From NCBI RefSeq assembly GCF_003013695.1, contig NZ_CP027792.1:1818501-1882500 (forward strand): DNA of 64,000 nt, read 5' to 3'. Each line of letters begins with the position of its first letter. Within the stretch, counting starts at the first letter, position 1. The notes below the pieces were generated by a model, which was given only the letters and a program-made list of their open reading frames with translations, was not told the origin of the DNA and made no database searches. This DNA is from Pulveribacter suum (GTDB taxonomy: Bacteria > Pseudomonadota > Gammaproteobacteria > Burkholderiales > Burkholderiaceae_C). Shown in pieces: positions 20,735-29,588 of the stretch. The position numbers were made by a program, and so were the translations under genes.

Positions 20735-22111
20735 TCATGGCGCCACCTGCTGCAGCAGCTCCCGTGTGGCAAAGCCGTCGGCCGGCAGGCCCAGGCTTTG
20801 CTGCAGCCGGCGCACCCCGGCGCGCGTGGCCGGGCCCAGCACGCCGTCGGCGCTGCCGGCGTCCAGCCCGCGCGCATTCAGCGCTTCCTGCAAGGTGGTG
20901 ATCTCGGCGCGCGTCAGCGGCTTGATGTCGCGCGGCCAGGGCGCTTGCAGGCCGGCGTTGCCGTCGATCTGCCGTGCCAGCAGGGCCACGGCCAGGGCGT
21001 AGTTGACCGAGTTGTTGTAGCGCAGCAGCGCGCGAAAGTTCGGCCCGACCAGCACGGCCGGCCCGCGCGCGCCGGCCGGCGTGAGGATGGAGGCGCCCTC
21101 CAGCGGCGGCAGCGGCGCATCGCCCATGCCGTGCACGCCTTCCGCCGCCCAAGCGGCGCTGGACTGGCGCACGGTGAGCTCCGTCCGCGCATAGTCAAAA
21201 CCCGCAGGCAGGCGCACTTCGGCGCCCCAGGGCTGGCCGCGCTGCCAGCCCGAGTGCGACAGGAAGTTGGCCGTGGAGGCGGCCACGTCCGGCACGCTGG
21301 CCCAGATGTCGCGCCGGCCGTCGCCGTCGGCATCGACCGCGTGCGCCAGGAACACCGAGGGCAGGAACTGCGTATGCCCCATCGCGCCGGCCCATGAGCC
21401 GATCAGCGCGCTGGCAGCGATCTCACCCTGATCCACGATGCGCAGCGCAGCCATCAGCTCGCCACGCGCCCACTCGCGCCGCCGCCCGTCATAGGCCAGG
21501 GTGGCCAGCGCATCGATGGCAGAAAAGCTGCCGAAGTTGCGGCCATAGTTGCTCTCCATGCCCCAGATGGCCGTGATGACGCTGGCCGGCACGCCGTAGC
21601 GGGCAGCAGCCGCGTCCAGCGCCGCGGCGTGGGCGCGGTACTGCTCGCGGCCCTGCGCCACGCGCTGCGGCGAGACGGCGCTGTCCAGGTAGGCCCAGGG
21701 CGTGCGGGTGAATTCGGGCTGAGCGCGGTCGAGCTGCACCACCTGCGGCAGCCAGCGCGCCCGGCCCAGCGTGGCCTGCACGGTGGCCGCGCTGATGCCG
21801 GCGTCCAGCGCCTCGCGCGAAAAGCCCTGCACCCAGGCCTGAAAGCCCGCCGCGTCCTGGGGCTGGCTGGGGGACTGTGCGTGGGCTGGGGGCGGTGCCG
21901 GGGCGGCCACGCGCTGCGGCGCGGGCGCCGCGGCCGCAGCAGGGGCAGGAACAGGGGCAGGAGAAGGCGGCACCACCCGCGGCGCAGGCGCAGGCTGAGC
22001 GGCCGGTGCCGCCACCACGGGGGTGGGCGACGTGCTGGCGCAGCCGGCCAGCGCGGCCATGGCGGCCAGGGCGGTAGGGGCAAGAAAGCGAGGAGAGCGC
22101 ATACGGCCCAT
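20735..22111 (-). CDS. mltB: Lytic murein transglycosylase B, outer-membrane lipoprotein
   Basis: Cleaves peptidoglycan glycan strands to 1,6-anhydro products. 458 residues from ATG 22111 (MGRMRSPRF; an ATG three codons later is equally possible). Lipobox LAGC early in the protein, then a 75-residue Pro/Ala linker, a SLT_2 domain beginning FQAWVQGFSREALDAGISA with the catalytic Glu in WGMESNYGRNFGSFSAIDALATLAYDGRR, and a C-terminal peptidoglycan-binding domain (EITTLQEALNARGLDAG, DGVLGPATRAGVRRLQQ). The longer frame to 22168 would give an N-terminus without signal character. Divergent from sbcB across 83 bp. Confidence 0.92.
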   Translation of the reverse strand: MGRMRSPRFLAPTALAAMAALAGCASTSPTPVVAAPAAQPAPAPRVVPPSPAPVPAPAAAAAPAPQRVAAPAPPPAHAQSPSQPQDAAGFQAWVQGFSREALDAGISAATVQATLGRARWLPQVVQLDRAQPEFTRTPWAYLDSAVSPQRVAQGREQYRAHAAALDAAAARYGVPASVITAIWGMESNYGRNFGSFSAIDALATLAYDGRRREWARGELMAALRIVDQGEIAASALIGSWAGAMGHTQFLPSVFLAHAVDADGDGRRDIWASVPDVAASTANFLSHSGWQRGQPWGAEVRLPAGFDYARTELTVRQSSAAWAAEGVHGMGDAPLPPLEGASILTPAGARGPAVLVGPNFRALLRYNNSVNYALAVALLARQIDGNAGLQAPWPRDIKPLTRAEITTLQEALNARGLDAGSADGVLGPATRAGVRRLQQSLGLPADGFATRELLQQVAP

Positions 22112-22194
22112 TGTGCCGGCGCCGCCGCGGGCAGCCATGCATACTTGCCGCTTTGCGCTGCCGCGCAACCGTTTCTGGCCGCCTTCCTTCCTCC

Positions 22195-23634
22195 ATGCAC
22201 ACCTTCCTCTGGCACGACTACGAGACTTTCGGCGCCGACCCGCGCCGCGACCGCCCGGCGCAGTTCGCTGCCATACGCACCGATGCCGAGCTCAATGAGA
22301 TCGGCGAGCCTCTGATGCTGTACTGCAAGCCGGCGCTGGACTACCTGCCCCAGCCCCAGGCCTGCCTGATCACCGGCATCACCCCGCAGCTATGCCTGGA
22401 GCGCGGCGTACCCGAGCCTGAATTCGCCGCCCGCATCGAAGCCGAGCTGGCCCTGGCCGGCACCATCGGCGTGGGCTACAACACCATTCGCTTCGACGAC
22501 GAGGTGACGCGCTTCATGTTCTGGCGCAACCTGATGGACCCCTATGCCCGCGAGTGGCAGAACCAGTGCGGCCGCTGGGACCTGCTGGACGTCGTGCGCC
22601 TGGCCTACGCCCTGCGCCCTCAGGGAATCACCTGGCCCACGGCGGCCGACGGCAAGCCGAGCTTTCGCCTGGAGCACCTGACGCGCGCCAATGGCCTGGT
22701 GCACGAGGCGGCGCACGACGCGCTGTCGGACGTGCGCGCCACCATCGCCCTGGCCCGCCTGCTGCGCCAGCACCACCCGCGCCTGTTCGACTTTGCCCTG
22801 TCCCTGCACAAGAAGGAACGCGTGGCCGCCGAGCTGCGCCTGCCCGCAAGCCAGCAGACGGCGCGGCCTTTCCTGCACGTCTCGGGCATGTTCGGCACCG
22901 ACCGCGGCTGCCTGGCCGTGATGTGGCCGCTGGCCAGCCACCCCTCCAACAAGAACGAGCTGCTGGCCTGGGACCTGGGGCACGACCCCGCCGAGCTGGC
23001 CGATCTGTCCGTGCAGGACATCCGCCTGCGCCTGTTCACCCGGGCCGCCGACCTGCCCGAGGGCGTAGCGCGCCTGCCGATCAAGTCGGTGCATCTGAAC
23101 AAGTCGCCCATGGTGGTGGGCAATCTGAGCACCCTCACGCCGCAACAGGCCGAGCGCTGGGGCATCGACCTGGAGCAGGCCGCACGCCACGCCGAAGCGG
23201 CGCGAGCGCTGCCCGACCTGAGCGCCACCTGGGCAGCGGTGTTCGAACGCCCGGCCGAAGAAGCGCCCGACGTGGACCACGGCCTGTACGGCGGCTTCGT
23301 CGGCAACGAAGACCGGCGCCGCCTGGCGCAGCTGCGCACGCTGGCGCCCGAGGAGCTGGCCCATGCCCGCCCCGGCTTCGACGACCCGCGGCTGGACGAG
23401 CTGCTGTGGCGCTACCGCGCGCGCAACCACGGGCACACGCTCAGCGACGAGGAGCAGGCCCGCTGGCAGGCGCACCGCGCCGCCGTGCTGCTGGAGGGCC
23501 AGGGCGGCGGGCTGACCTTCGACGCGCTGTTCGAGCAGCTGGATACCTTGGGCGAGCTGGCTGACGAGCGCGGCGAGGCCATCCTGGGCGCGCTCTACGA
23601 CTGGGCCGAGGCGCTGGCGCCGGAAGTGGTGTAA
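22195..23634 (+). CDS. sbcB: Exodeoxyribonuclease I
   Basis: 3'-5' single-strand DNA exonuclease used in recombination and mismatch repair. 479 residues, the expected length. Starts MHTFLWHDYETFGADPRRDRP, where DxE are the first two acidic residues of the DEDDh site; the later GVGYNTIRFDDEVTRFMFWRN supplies the second aspartate and HEAAHDALSDVRATIALARLL the final His and Asp. The C-terminal SH3-like and helical domains follow from about 200. The ATG at 22195 was chosen because the catalytic motif starts there; upstream in-frame codons lie in the mltB promoter region. Confidence 0.95.
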   Translation: MHTFLWHDYETFGADPRRDRPAQFAAIRTDAELNEIGEPLMLYCKPALDYLPQPQACLITGITPQLCLERGVPEPEFAARIEAELALAGTIGVGYNTIRFDDEVTRFMFWRNLMDPYAREWQNQCGRWDLLDVVRLAYALRPQGITWPTAADGKPSFRLEHLTRANGLVHEAAHDALSDVRATIALARLLRQHHPRLFDFALSLHKKERVAAELRLPASQQTARPFLHVSGMFGTDRGCLAVMWPLASHPSNKNELLAWDLGHDPAELADLSVQDIRLRLFTRAADLPEGVARLPIKSVHLNKSPMVVGNLSTLTPQQAERWGIDLEQAARHAEAARALPDLSATWAAVFERPAEEAPDVDHGLYGGFVGNEDRRRLAQLRTLAPEELAHARPGFDDPRLDELLWRYRARNHGHTLSDEEQARWQAHRAAVLLEGQGGGLTFDALFEQLDTLGELADERGEAILGALYDWAEALAPEVV

Positions 23635-23738
23635 CGCCGGCCTGCCTTGGCTGACGCCGCATCGCCGCTTGGCCTACAGCAGCGGCGCTGGCGCCCGGCG
23701 GACAATGCGCCGTCACCTATTTCGCACGAGGACGATGC

Positions 23739-26222
23739 ATGCCCCTGAGCGAGGCTTCACGCCCGCGCCCCGCGCCCACGCTGAAGGCGGCCGGCACGCA
23801 GCGCCCCGCCAGCACGCTGGATGCGCTGGTGCCCAGCCTGCGCTTCATGGCCGGCCTGGTCATTGCGGCGCTGGTCATCACCGGGCTGTATGCCGGGCGC
23901 ACCATCCTGGTGCCGCTGGCGCTGGCCTTTTTGCTCAGCTTCGTGCTCGACCCGCTGGTGCTGCGCCTCAAGCGCCTGGGCCTGCCGCGGCTGCCGGCGG
24001 TGATCCTGGTCGTGCTGACCACGCTGTCCGTGCTGGGTGTGGGCGCGCTTTTCATTGGCAACGAGGCGCGCCAGCTCAGCGAACAGCTGCCCTCCTACCA
24101 GACCACCATCCGCAACAAGCTGCGCGGCCTGGCCCGCGAGCTGCGCGCGCCCGGGATGTTCGATGGCGCCAAGCGCACGCTCGACCTGGTGCAAAGCGAA
24201 GTCGAGGCGGCGACGCCCAAGCCGGCACCAGGGAGCGCGGGGCGCGGGCGCGCGGCCAGTGTGCAAAAGGTGGAAGTTCAGCCGCCCGTCCTGTCGCCCG
24301 CGCAGCAGGCCATGGCGGCAGTCAACGCGCTCAGCCGCCCCCTCACCGACGCCGGCCTGGTGCTGGTGTTCGTGGTCTTCATCCTGCTGGACCGGGTGGA
24401 CCTGCGCGACCGGCTGCTGCGCCTGTGGGGCGCCAACCTGCACGGCGCCACCGACGCCATGGACGAGGCGGGCGACCGCATCACCCGCTACCTGACCATG
24501 CAGCTGCTGGTCAACGTCAGCTACGGCATTCCCATGGCCGTGGGCCTGTGGCTGATCGGCGTGCCGGGGGCCTTTTTGTGGGGGGCGCTGGCCGGGCTGA
24601 TGCGCTTTGTGCCCTACGTGGGGGCCTTCGTGGCGGCGGCCTTTCCGCTCACGCTGGCCTTTGCCGTACACCCGGGCTGGAGCCTGGTGCTGTGGACGCT
24701 GGGCCTGATCATCACGCTGGAGCTGATCAGCAACAACGTCATCGAGCCCTGGCTGTACGGCGCCAGCACCGGGCTGTCGGTGCTGTCGCTGATCGTGGCC
24801 GCCACCTTCTGGGCTGCGCTGTGGGGGCCGGTGGGGCTGATCATGTCCACGCCGCTGACCGTGTGCCTGCTGGTCATTGGCCGCTACCTGCCGCAGCTGG
24901 CGTTTCTGGACGTGCTGCTGGGCAGCCAGCCGGCGCTGGATGAGCCCACGCGCATCTACCAGCGCCTGCTGGCCGGCGATGCGGACGAGGCCATCGAGCT
25001 GAGCGTGCGCCAGATCGAGGCGAACAAGGGATCGGTGGCCGCCTTCTACGGCCAGGTGGCCGTGCCGGTGCTGCGCATGGCCGCGGGCGACCACGCCCGC
25101 GTGGCCACGCCCGAGCACCGCCTGCGCCTGATCGAGGGCATGGACGCCGTGCTGGACGACCTGCAGGCCCAGTACCCGCCCGCGCCGGCTGCGGCGCAGG
25201 CCGCGCCCGCGGACCCCGTGCTGTGCATGGGCGGGCAGTGGGAGGTGGACCAGCTGGGCGCGCGCATGCTGGCCCATGCGCTGCAGCTGCAGGGCTGCCC
25301 GGTGGCCACCCACGCACGGGCCGCCGCCGCCGTGGCGGCTCAGGCGCCGGACGACACGCCGCAGGCCGATGCTCCGCAGGTGGTGTGCGTGGTGTGGCTG
25401 CTGCCCGAGCCAGCGGCGCTGGCGCGGCAGGTGTGCCGGCGCCTGCGCCGGCGCTGGCCTGGGGTGCAGATCATGCTGGCCCTGTGGGGCGAGGCCGCCG
25501 AGAGCCCCGAGGGCGTGGCCAGCCCGCTGCCCGAGGAGCTGCCCGCCCGCTACGGCGCCGACGCGGTGAGCCTGTCGCTGGCCGAGACGCTGGCCAGCGC
25601 CGTTCAGCTGCACGGCGCGCCGGTGGGCGAGACGTTCGAGTCCGCGCCCACCCCGCCCAACGAGGACGAGCGCCTGCAGGCCCTGCAAGCCAGCGGCGTG
25701 CAGACCAGCCAGGCGCTGCGCCAGCTGTGCCAGCACGCGGCCGCGCGGGCCGCTGACATCTTCGACATGCCGCTGGCCATGGTGTCGCTGGTGGGGCGTG
25801 ACGAACAGGCGCCCCTGTGCCTGCACGGCCGTCTGCCGCCGCCGGCCGCCGACGAGGCCTCGCCGCACCCCGGCGATCCGCTGCCGCGGGCGCTGTCGCT
25901 GTGCGCGCACGTGGTGGCGTCGGGCCATTCGCTGGTGGTGCACGACATCGCGCGCGACGCGCGCTTTGCCGGCAACCCGGCGCTGCGTGCAAGGCGCCTG
26001 CGCTTTTACGCAGGCGTGCCGCTGCGCGATGCCAAGGGCTTCGCGCTGGGCACGCTGTGCCTGCTGGACACGCGCCCGCGCCTGTTCGATACGCGCGAAA
26101 AGCGCCTGCTGCAGGCCATGGCCGACGATCTCATGGCCAGCTGGCAGGGCGCGCCGGTGGCGCAGGGCGCACCTGAGTCGCAGGAGGCGTCGGCCACCGT
26201 GGGGCAGATCGTGCCGCAGTAG
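23739..26222 (+). CDS. AI-2E family permease fused to a Rossmann-like and a GAF domain
   Basis: 827 residues, more than twice the normal permease length. Residues about 35-385 are an AI-2E permease: paired N-terminal helices (LVIAALVITGLYAGRTILVPLALAFLLSFVLDP), long central amphipathic part, and ISNNVIEPWLYGASTGLSVLSL near 340. Residues about 385-480 are a helical linker (DEAIELSVRQIEANKGSVAAF). Residues about 485-600 (CMGGQWEVDQLGARMLAHALQ, then VVCVVWLLPEPAALARQVC) resemble the Rossmann fold of B12-binding proteins but without the cobalamin-binding His motif. Residues about 645-815 form a GAF domain (DIFDMPLAMVSLVGRDEQAP, VHDIARDARFAGNPALRARRLRFYAGVPL, LGTLCLLDT). Permease gating by a cytoplasmic sensory module is an inference; substrate and ligand are unknown. 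Confidence 0.8.
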   Translation: MPLSEASRPRPAPTLKAAGTQRPASTLDALVPSLRFMAGLVIAALVITGLYAGRTILVPLALAFLLSFVLDPLVLRLKRLGLPRLPAVILVVLTTLSVLGVGALFIGNEARQLSEQLPSYQTTIRNKLRGLARELRAPGMFDGAKRTLDLVQSEVEAATPKPAPGSAGRGRAASVQKVEVQPPVLSPAQQAMAAVNALSRPLTDAGLVLVFVVFILLDRVDLRDRLLRLWGANLHGATDAMDEAGDRITRYLTMQLLVNVSYGIPMAVGLWLIGVPGAFLWGALAGLMRFVPYVGAFVAAAFPLTLAFAVHPGWSLVLWTLGLIITLELISNNVIEPWLYGASTGLSVLSLIVAATFWAALWGPVGLIMSTPLTVCLLVIGRYLPQLAFLDVLLGSQPALDEPTRIYQRLLAGDADEAIELSVRQIEANKGSVAAFYGQVAVPVLRMAAGDHARVATPEHRLRLIEGMDAVLDDLQAQYPPAPAAAQAAPADPVLCMGGQWEVDQLGARMLAHALQLQGCPVATHARAAAAVAAQAPDDTPQADAPQVVCVVWLLPEPAALARQVCRRLRRRWPGVQIMLALWGEAAESPEGVASPLPEELPARYGADAVSLSLAETLASAVQLHGAPVGETFESAPTPPNEDERLQALQASGVQTSQALRQLCQHAAARAADIFDMPLAMVSLVGRDEQAPLCLHGRLPPPAADEASPHPGDPLPRALSLCAHVVASGHSLVVHDIARDARFAGNPALRARRLRFYAGVPLRDAKGFALGTLCLLDTRPRLFDTREKRLLQAMADDLMASWQGAPVAQGAPESQEASATVGQIVPQ

Positions 26223-26245
26223 CGGCCGGCGGCGCCCTCGGCCGC
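26222..26245. terminator. GC-rich hairpin between convergent genes
   Basis: Stem GCGGCCG (26222-26228) with CGGCCGC (26239-26245) between the permease-GAF stop and the upp stop. There is no T-run, so termination activity is uncertain. Confidence 0.3.
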
Positions 26246-26255
26246 GGCGGGGCGT

Positions 26256-26885
26256 TTACTTGGTGCCGAAGATGCGGTCGCCCGCATCGCCCAGGCCCGG
26301 CAGGATGTAGCCGTGGTCGTTCAGCTCCCGGTCGATGGCGGCGGTGTAGATGGGCACATCCGGGTGGGCGGCCTGCAGCGTGGCCACGCCCTCGGGGGCG
26401 GCCAGCAGGCAGACGAACTTGACGGAGCGCGGCGACAGCTGCTTGAGGCGCGCCACCGCCGCGGCGGCGGAGTTGCCGGTGGCCAGCATCGGGTCCACCA
26501 CGATGATGTCGCGCTCGGCCATCTCGGACGGCATCTTGAAGTAGTACTCCACGGGCTGCAGCGTGGCCGGGTCGCGGTACAGGCCGATGTGGCCGATGCG
26601 CGCGCCGGGCACCACGTTCAGCATGCCGTCCAGAAAGCCGTTGCCGGCGCGCAGGATGGACACCAGCACCAGCTTCTTGCCGTCGATGACCTTGGCCGTC
26701 ATGGTCTCCAGCGGCGTCTCGATCTGGATGTCCTGCAGCGGCATGTCGCGCGTCACCTCATAGGCCATCAGGGTGGACAGCTCGCCCAGCAGACGGCGAA
26801 AGCTGTTGGTGCTGGCGTCCTTGCGGCGCATCAGCGTCAGCTTGTGCTGCACCAGGGGATGGTCGATGAGGTGGACGTTGCTCAT
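26256..26885 (-). CDS. upp: Uracil phosphoribosyltransferase
   Basis: Pyrimidine salvage enzyme converting uracil and PRPP to UMP. 209 residues, standard. Begins [30 protein letters not shown]-binding loop [20 protein letters not shown] at about 128-147; uracil-binding C-terminus [30 protein letters not shown]. The start at 26885 has GGAGAA-like purines upstream. Converges with the permease-GAF gene with 33 bp between the stops. Confidence 0.97.
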   Translation of the reverse strand: MSNVHLIDHPLVQHKLTLMRRKDASTNSFRRLLGELSTLMAYEVTRDMPLQDIQIETPLETMTAKVIDGKKLVLVSILRAGNGFLDGMLNVVPGARIGHIGLYRDPATLQPVEYYFKMPSEMAERDIIVVDPMLATGNSAAAAVARLKQLSPRSVKFVCLLAAPEGVATLQAAHPDVPIYTAAIDRELNDHGYILPGLGDAGDRIFGTK

Positions 26886-27000
26886 GGGAGAAAGGCCTTT
26901 GGCTCGAGGAAAGAAGATCGTGTCGAAAGGCGCAATTTTTGCACGCGAGCCGGCTCTGCTCGCGCTCGCGCCGCTGCCGGTCGGCGGCTGAAAATATCAC

Positions 27001-27049
27001 TCAAAACGGGCTCCAGCGCCCGTGCAGCAAGCGCCGGCAGCTATTGTTT
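27001..27049 (+). repeat. Dispersed palindromic repeat, family 1, copy 4
   Basis: TCAAAACGGGCTCCAGCGCC, spacer, CAAGCGCCGGCAGCTATTG. Lies between upp and the crotonase gene, about 12 bp past the crotonase stop. Confidence 0.7.
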
Positions 27050-27060
27050 CGTGAGTGCGA

Positions 27061-27900
27061 TCACAGCTCGCTGAACGGCTTGAGAGTTGCCAGCGGCGCA
27101 AATGCCGGCGCGCGCCGCTCGCGCATGGCCGTCACGGCCTCGGCCACGTGGCGGTTGCTCCAGATGGCGCCCTGCAGCCAGCCCATCTGGCGCAGGCTGT
27201 CGGCCACGCCGTGGTCGCGCGCGTAGTGCAGCGCCTGCTTGGTGCCCCACACAGCCACGGGCGGCTTGGCGGCGGCCTCGCGGGCGCAGGCCAGTGCGGC
27301 TTCAACCAGCGCCTCGTGCGACTCGAACAGCGTCGTCACCAGGCCGCAGGCCTGGGCCTGCTCGGCGGGCAGGCGCCGGCCGGTGTAGGCCAGCTCCTTG
27401 AGCAGGCCCATGGGCATCAGCTTGGGCAGCCGCTGCAGCGAGCCCACGTCCGCCACCATGCCGATGTTGATCTCCTGGAGGCAAAAGAACGCATCGCGCG
27501 TGGCGTAGCGGATGCAGGCCGCCGCCACCATGTCCAGCGCGCCGCCGATGCAGCCGCCGTGGATGGCGGCGATGACCGGCATGCGCAGCTCCTCCAGCCG
27601 CGTGAAGGTGGACTGCATGTCGGTCAGCAGATCGAAGACGGCGGCGCGCCCTTCTGGGCTGCGGTCGTCCAGCACGATGGCGTCGCCAAAGGTCTCCAGC
27701 GCCATGCCGGCGCTGAAATGCCTGCCGGTGCTGCTGATGACCAGGGCGCGGGCCTCGTTGCCGCGGTGCAGCGCCACCAGCACCTCGTCCAGCTCGCGCC
27801 AGAACGTCGGGTGCATGGTGTTCAGGCTGTCCGGCTGGCTCAGCACCAGGTGGGCGATGTGGTCGGTGACGGTCAGGGTGAAGCAGGTGAGAGGGTTCAT
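27061..27900 (-). CDS. Crotonase-family enzyme, dienoyl-CoA isomerase-like
   Basis: Enoyl-CoA hydratase/isomerase superfamily, 279 residues from ATG 27900 ([11 protein letters not shown]). Oxyanion-hole motifs HFSAGMAL near 65 and [21 protein letters not shown] near 115. The segment [30 protein letters not shown] carries the Glu and Asp pair spaced as in delta3,5-delta2,4-dienoyl-CoA isomerase (ECH1), so an auxiliary beta-oxidation isomerase acting on odd-position double bonds is the likeliest role. Plain enoyl-CoA hydratase is an alternative. No other fatty-acid gene is adjacent. Divergent from the YebC-like gene across 138 bp. Confidence 0.85.
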   Translation of the reverse strand: MNPLTCFTLTVTDHIAHLVLSQPDSLNTMHPTFWRELDEVLVALHRGNEARALVISSTGRHFSAGMALETFGDAIVLDDRSPEGRAAVFDLLTDMQSTFTRLEELRMPVIAAIHGGCIGGALDMVAAACIRYATRDAFFCLQEINIGMVADVGSLQRLPKLMPMGLLKELAYTGRRLPAEQAQACGLVTTLFESHEALVEAALACAREAAAKPPVAVWGTKQALHYARDHGVADSLRQMGWLQGAIWSNRHVAEAVTAMRERRAPAFAPLATLKPFSEL

Positions 27901-28038
27901 GGCGGGCCACTGTACGGCAGTCCCTGGCGGCGCCTGCGCTTGCCCGGGGGCAGGCGCGCCGGGCCCTGGCAGGCATACACTTGCCCGCTGCGGCGCAGGC
28001 CGCATTTTTTGTTGGCTTCACGCAAAGGATTCGCAGTC

Positions 28039-28743
28039 ATGGGCGCGCAATGGAAGGCAAAGGGCAAGGCGCTGGTCGCCGATGCCAAGGGCAGGCTTTT
28101 TGGCAAGCTGGCCAAGGAAATCATCGTGGCCGCCCGTGCGGGCGCAGACCCGGCCGGCAACTCGCGCCTGCGCCTGGCGGTGGAGGCGGCGCGCAAGGCG
28201 TCCATGCCCAAGGACACGCTGGAGCGGGCGATCAAGAAGGGCTCCGGCGTGGGCGCCGAGGCCGTGCACTACGAGCACGTGATCTACGAGGGCTTTGCGC
28301 CGCACCAGGTGCCGGTGATGGTGGAGTGCTTGACCGACAACGTGAACCGCACCGCGCCCGAGATGCGCGTGTGCTTTCGCAAGGGCCAGATGAGCGCCGT
28401 ATCCTGGGACTTCGACCATGTGGGCATGATCGAGGCCGAGCCGGCGCAGCCGGGCGCCGACGCGGAGCTGGCCGCCATCGAGGCCGGCGCGCAGGACTTC
28501 GAGCCCGGCGAGGAGGAGGGCCAGACCCTGTTCCTGACCGACCCCACGGACCTGGACGCGGTCGCCAAGGCGCTGCCCGGGTTCGGCTTCAAGGTGCTGT
28601 CGGCCAAGCTGGGCTACAAGGCCAGGAACCCGGTCAGCATGGCCAGCCTGCCGCCCGAGGCGCAGGAAGAGGTGCAGGCCTTCCTGGCCGGCATTGAGAA
28701 CAATGACGACGTGCAGAACGTGTTCGTGGGCCTGGTCGATTGA
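28039..28743 (+). CDS. YebC/PmpR-family protein, divergent paralogue (YeeN-like)
   Basis: TACO1/YebC-family protein of 234 residues, proposed in this family to act in transcription regulation or to help ribosomes through difficult stretches. Starts [33 protein letters not shown], where the canonical [18 protein letters not shown] start is replaced, as in E. coli YeeN. Core [34 protein letters not shown] is intact. The upstream frame is open but unsupported; the ATG at 28039 sits after a GGAT-type purine run. A second, canonical copy is at 37256. Followed by a good terminator, and marks the left border of the accessory block. Confidence 0.88.
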   Translation: MGAQWKAKGKALVADAKGRLFGKLAKEIIVAARAGADPAGNSRLRLAVEAARKASMPKDTLERAIKKGSGVGAEAVHYEHVIYEGFAPHQVPVMVECLTDNVNRTAPEMRVCFRKGQMSAVSWDFDHVGMIEAEPAQPGADAELAAIEAGAQDFEPGEEEGQTLFLTDPTDLDAVAKALPGFGFKVLSAKLGYKARNPVSMASLPPEAQEEVQAFLAGIENNDDVQNVFVGLVD

Positions 28744-28762
28744 TGCCCCGCCTGCCCAACGA

Positions 28763-28790
28763 AAAAGCCGCTGAATTACAGCGGCTTTTT
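28763..28790 (+). terminator. Factor-independent terminator after the YebC-like gene
   Basis: Stem AAAAGCCGCTG (28763-28773) and CAGCGGCTTTT (28779-28789), loop AATTA, T-run following. Confidence 0.9.
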
Positions 28791-28831
28791 TATGGCTTGG
28801 GGTGTTATGCCTCTGTTGCCCATCTCCTTTG

Positions 28832-28856
28832 AAAACAACAGGTTACGTTGTTTTTT
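28832..28856. terminator. AT-rich hairpin at the end of the four-gene cassette
   Basis: Perfect 8-bp stem AAAACAAC (28832-28839) and GTTGTTTT (28847-28854), 7-nt loop, with A- and T-rich flanks. It sits 25 bp past the last gene of the minus-strand cassette and probably ends its transcript. Its base composition differs from the GC-rich terminators of the core genes. Confidence 0.6.
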
Positions 28857-28881
28857 GACGAGCAAAAAAGAAAATTAGGGC

Positions 28882-29535
28882 TCAGGTTGCGCGAGTACCA
28901 AAAGATGAGTACGCCATGTATTCGTCGTTGTACAAGGCGCTGCGAAGCTGAGCGCTGAGCTCGGCGACACGCAGTTTGGATTGCTCAATGTCTTCGTCGC
29001 TCTGCGGCCCTGGTCGCGTGACGCCGTTGTGAGAGAAGAGGCCTGCCCAATCGAGTTCGTTACAGGCGCGGGCAGCCCTTATGGATTGCAGAAAGTAACG
29101 GCGGTCCTGCTCTTTTGCGGTATCGAGAGCTGGTCTCCCGAACCTGGCATCAGCCAGAACGAATAAACCTACTGCCCCTGCAATCAACGCGCCGCCGCCG
29201 AGGGTCAAGCCACCAGCTAGGAGGGCAACGCCAAGTGTTAGAAACACTCCGGCTACCACGCATGTGGTCATCCCCTTCAATAACTTAGAGGATGCCTTGC
29301 GTTGAAGCGTGGTTTGTTGGGGGCTTTCTCGAGTTACCCGAAGTCGCTCGCTGAAGCCGAGCCAGTTGTCGCTCTCATTTGCGCTCGCAGGACAGTACGA
29401 GTGCAGTGATTTCAGATAGAAGACCAGTGTTTCGACCTGTTCGGCGGTGAGAGACCGGAGTTCTGGCAGAACAGGAGCTAAAAGTTCGCGCAGGCTTGGG
29501 TCTTGTTCTACGTAGCTAAAGTATTCAGATTCCAT
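28882..29535 (-). CDS. Cassette protein D: two-helix membrane protein, unknown function
   Basis: No family recognised. 217 residues from ATG 29535, supported by an excellent Shine-Dalgarno (AAGGAGG at 29545-29551, 9 nt before the ATG). Residues 1-85 are soluble and helical (LRELLAPVLPELRSLTAEQVETLVFYLKSL); about 88-130 form a hydrophobic hairpin, KGMTTCVVAGVFLTLGVALL then GGGALIAGAVGLFVLADARF with a Gly-rich turn; 135-217 are soluble with a helical end (SKLRVAELSAQLRSALYNDEY). It follows the J-like gene by 53 bp in the same direction, at the end of the cassette. Membrane anchoring or a membrane-active effector role is an inference. Base composition is clearly less GC-rich than flanking core genes. 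Confidence 0.75.
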   Translation of the reverse strand: MESEYFSYVEQDPSLRELLAPVLPELRSLTAEQVETLVFYLKSLHSYCPASANESDNWLGFSERLRVTRESPQQTTLQRKASSKLLKGMTTCVVAGVFLTLGVALLAGGLTLGGGALIAGAVGLFVLADARFGRPALDTAKEQDRRYFLQSIRAARACNELDWAGLFSHNGVTRPGPQSDEDIEQSKLRVAELSAQLRSALYNDEYMAYSSFGTRAT

Positions 29536-29588
29536 CGGCTCCCCCCTCCTTTTGGAGTTCGTGAAGTCTATGCAAGCGGCGGTCTCCT

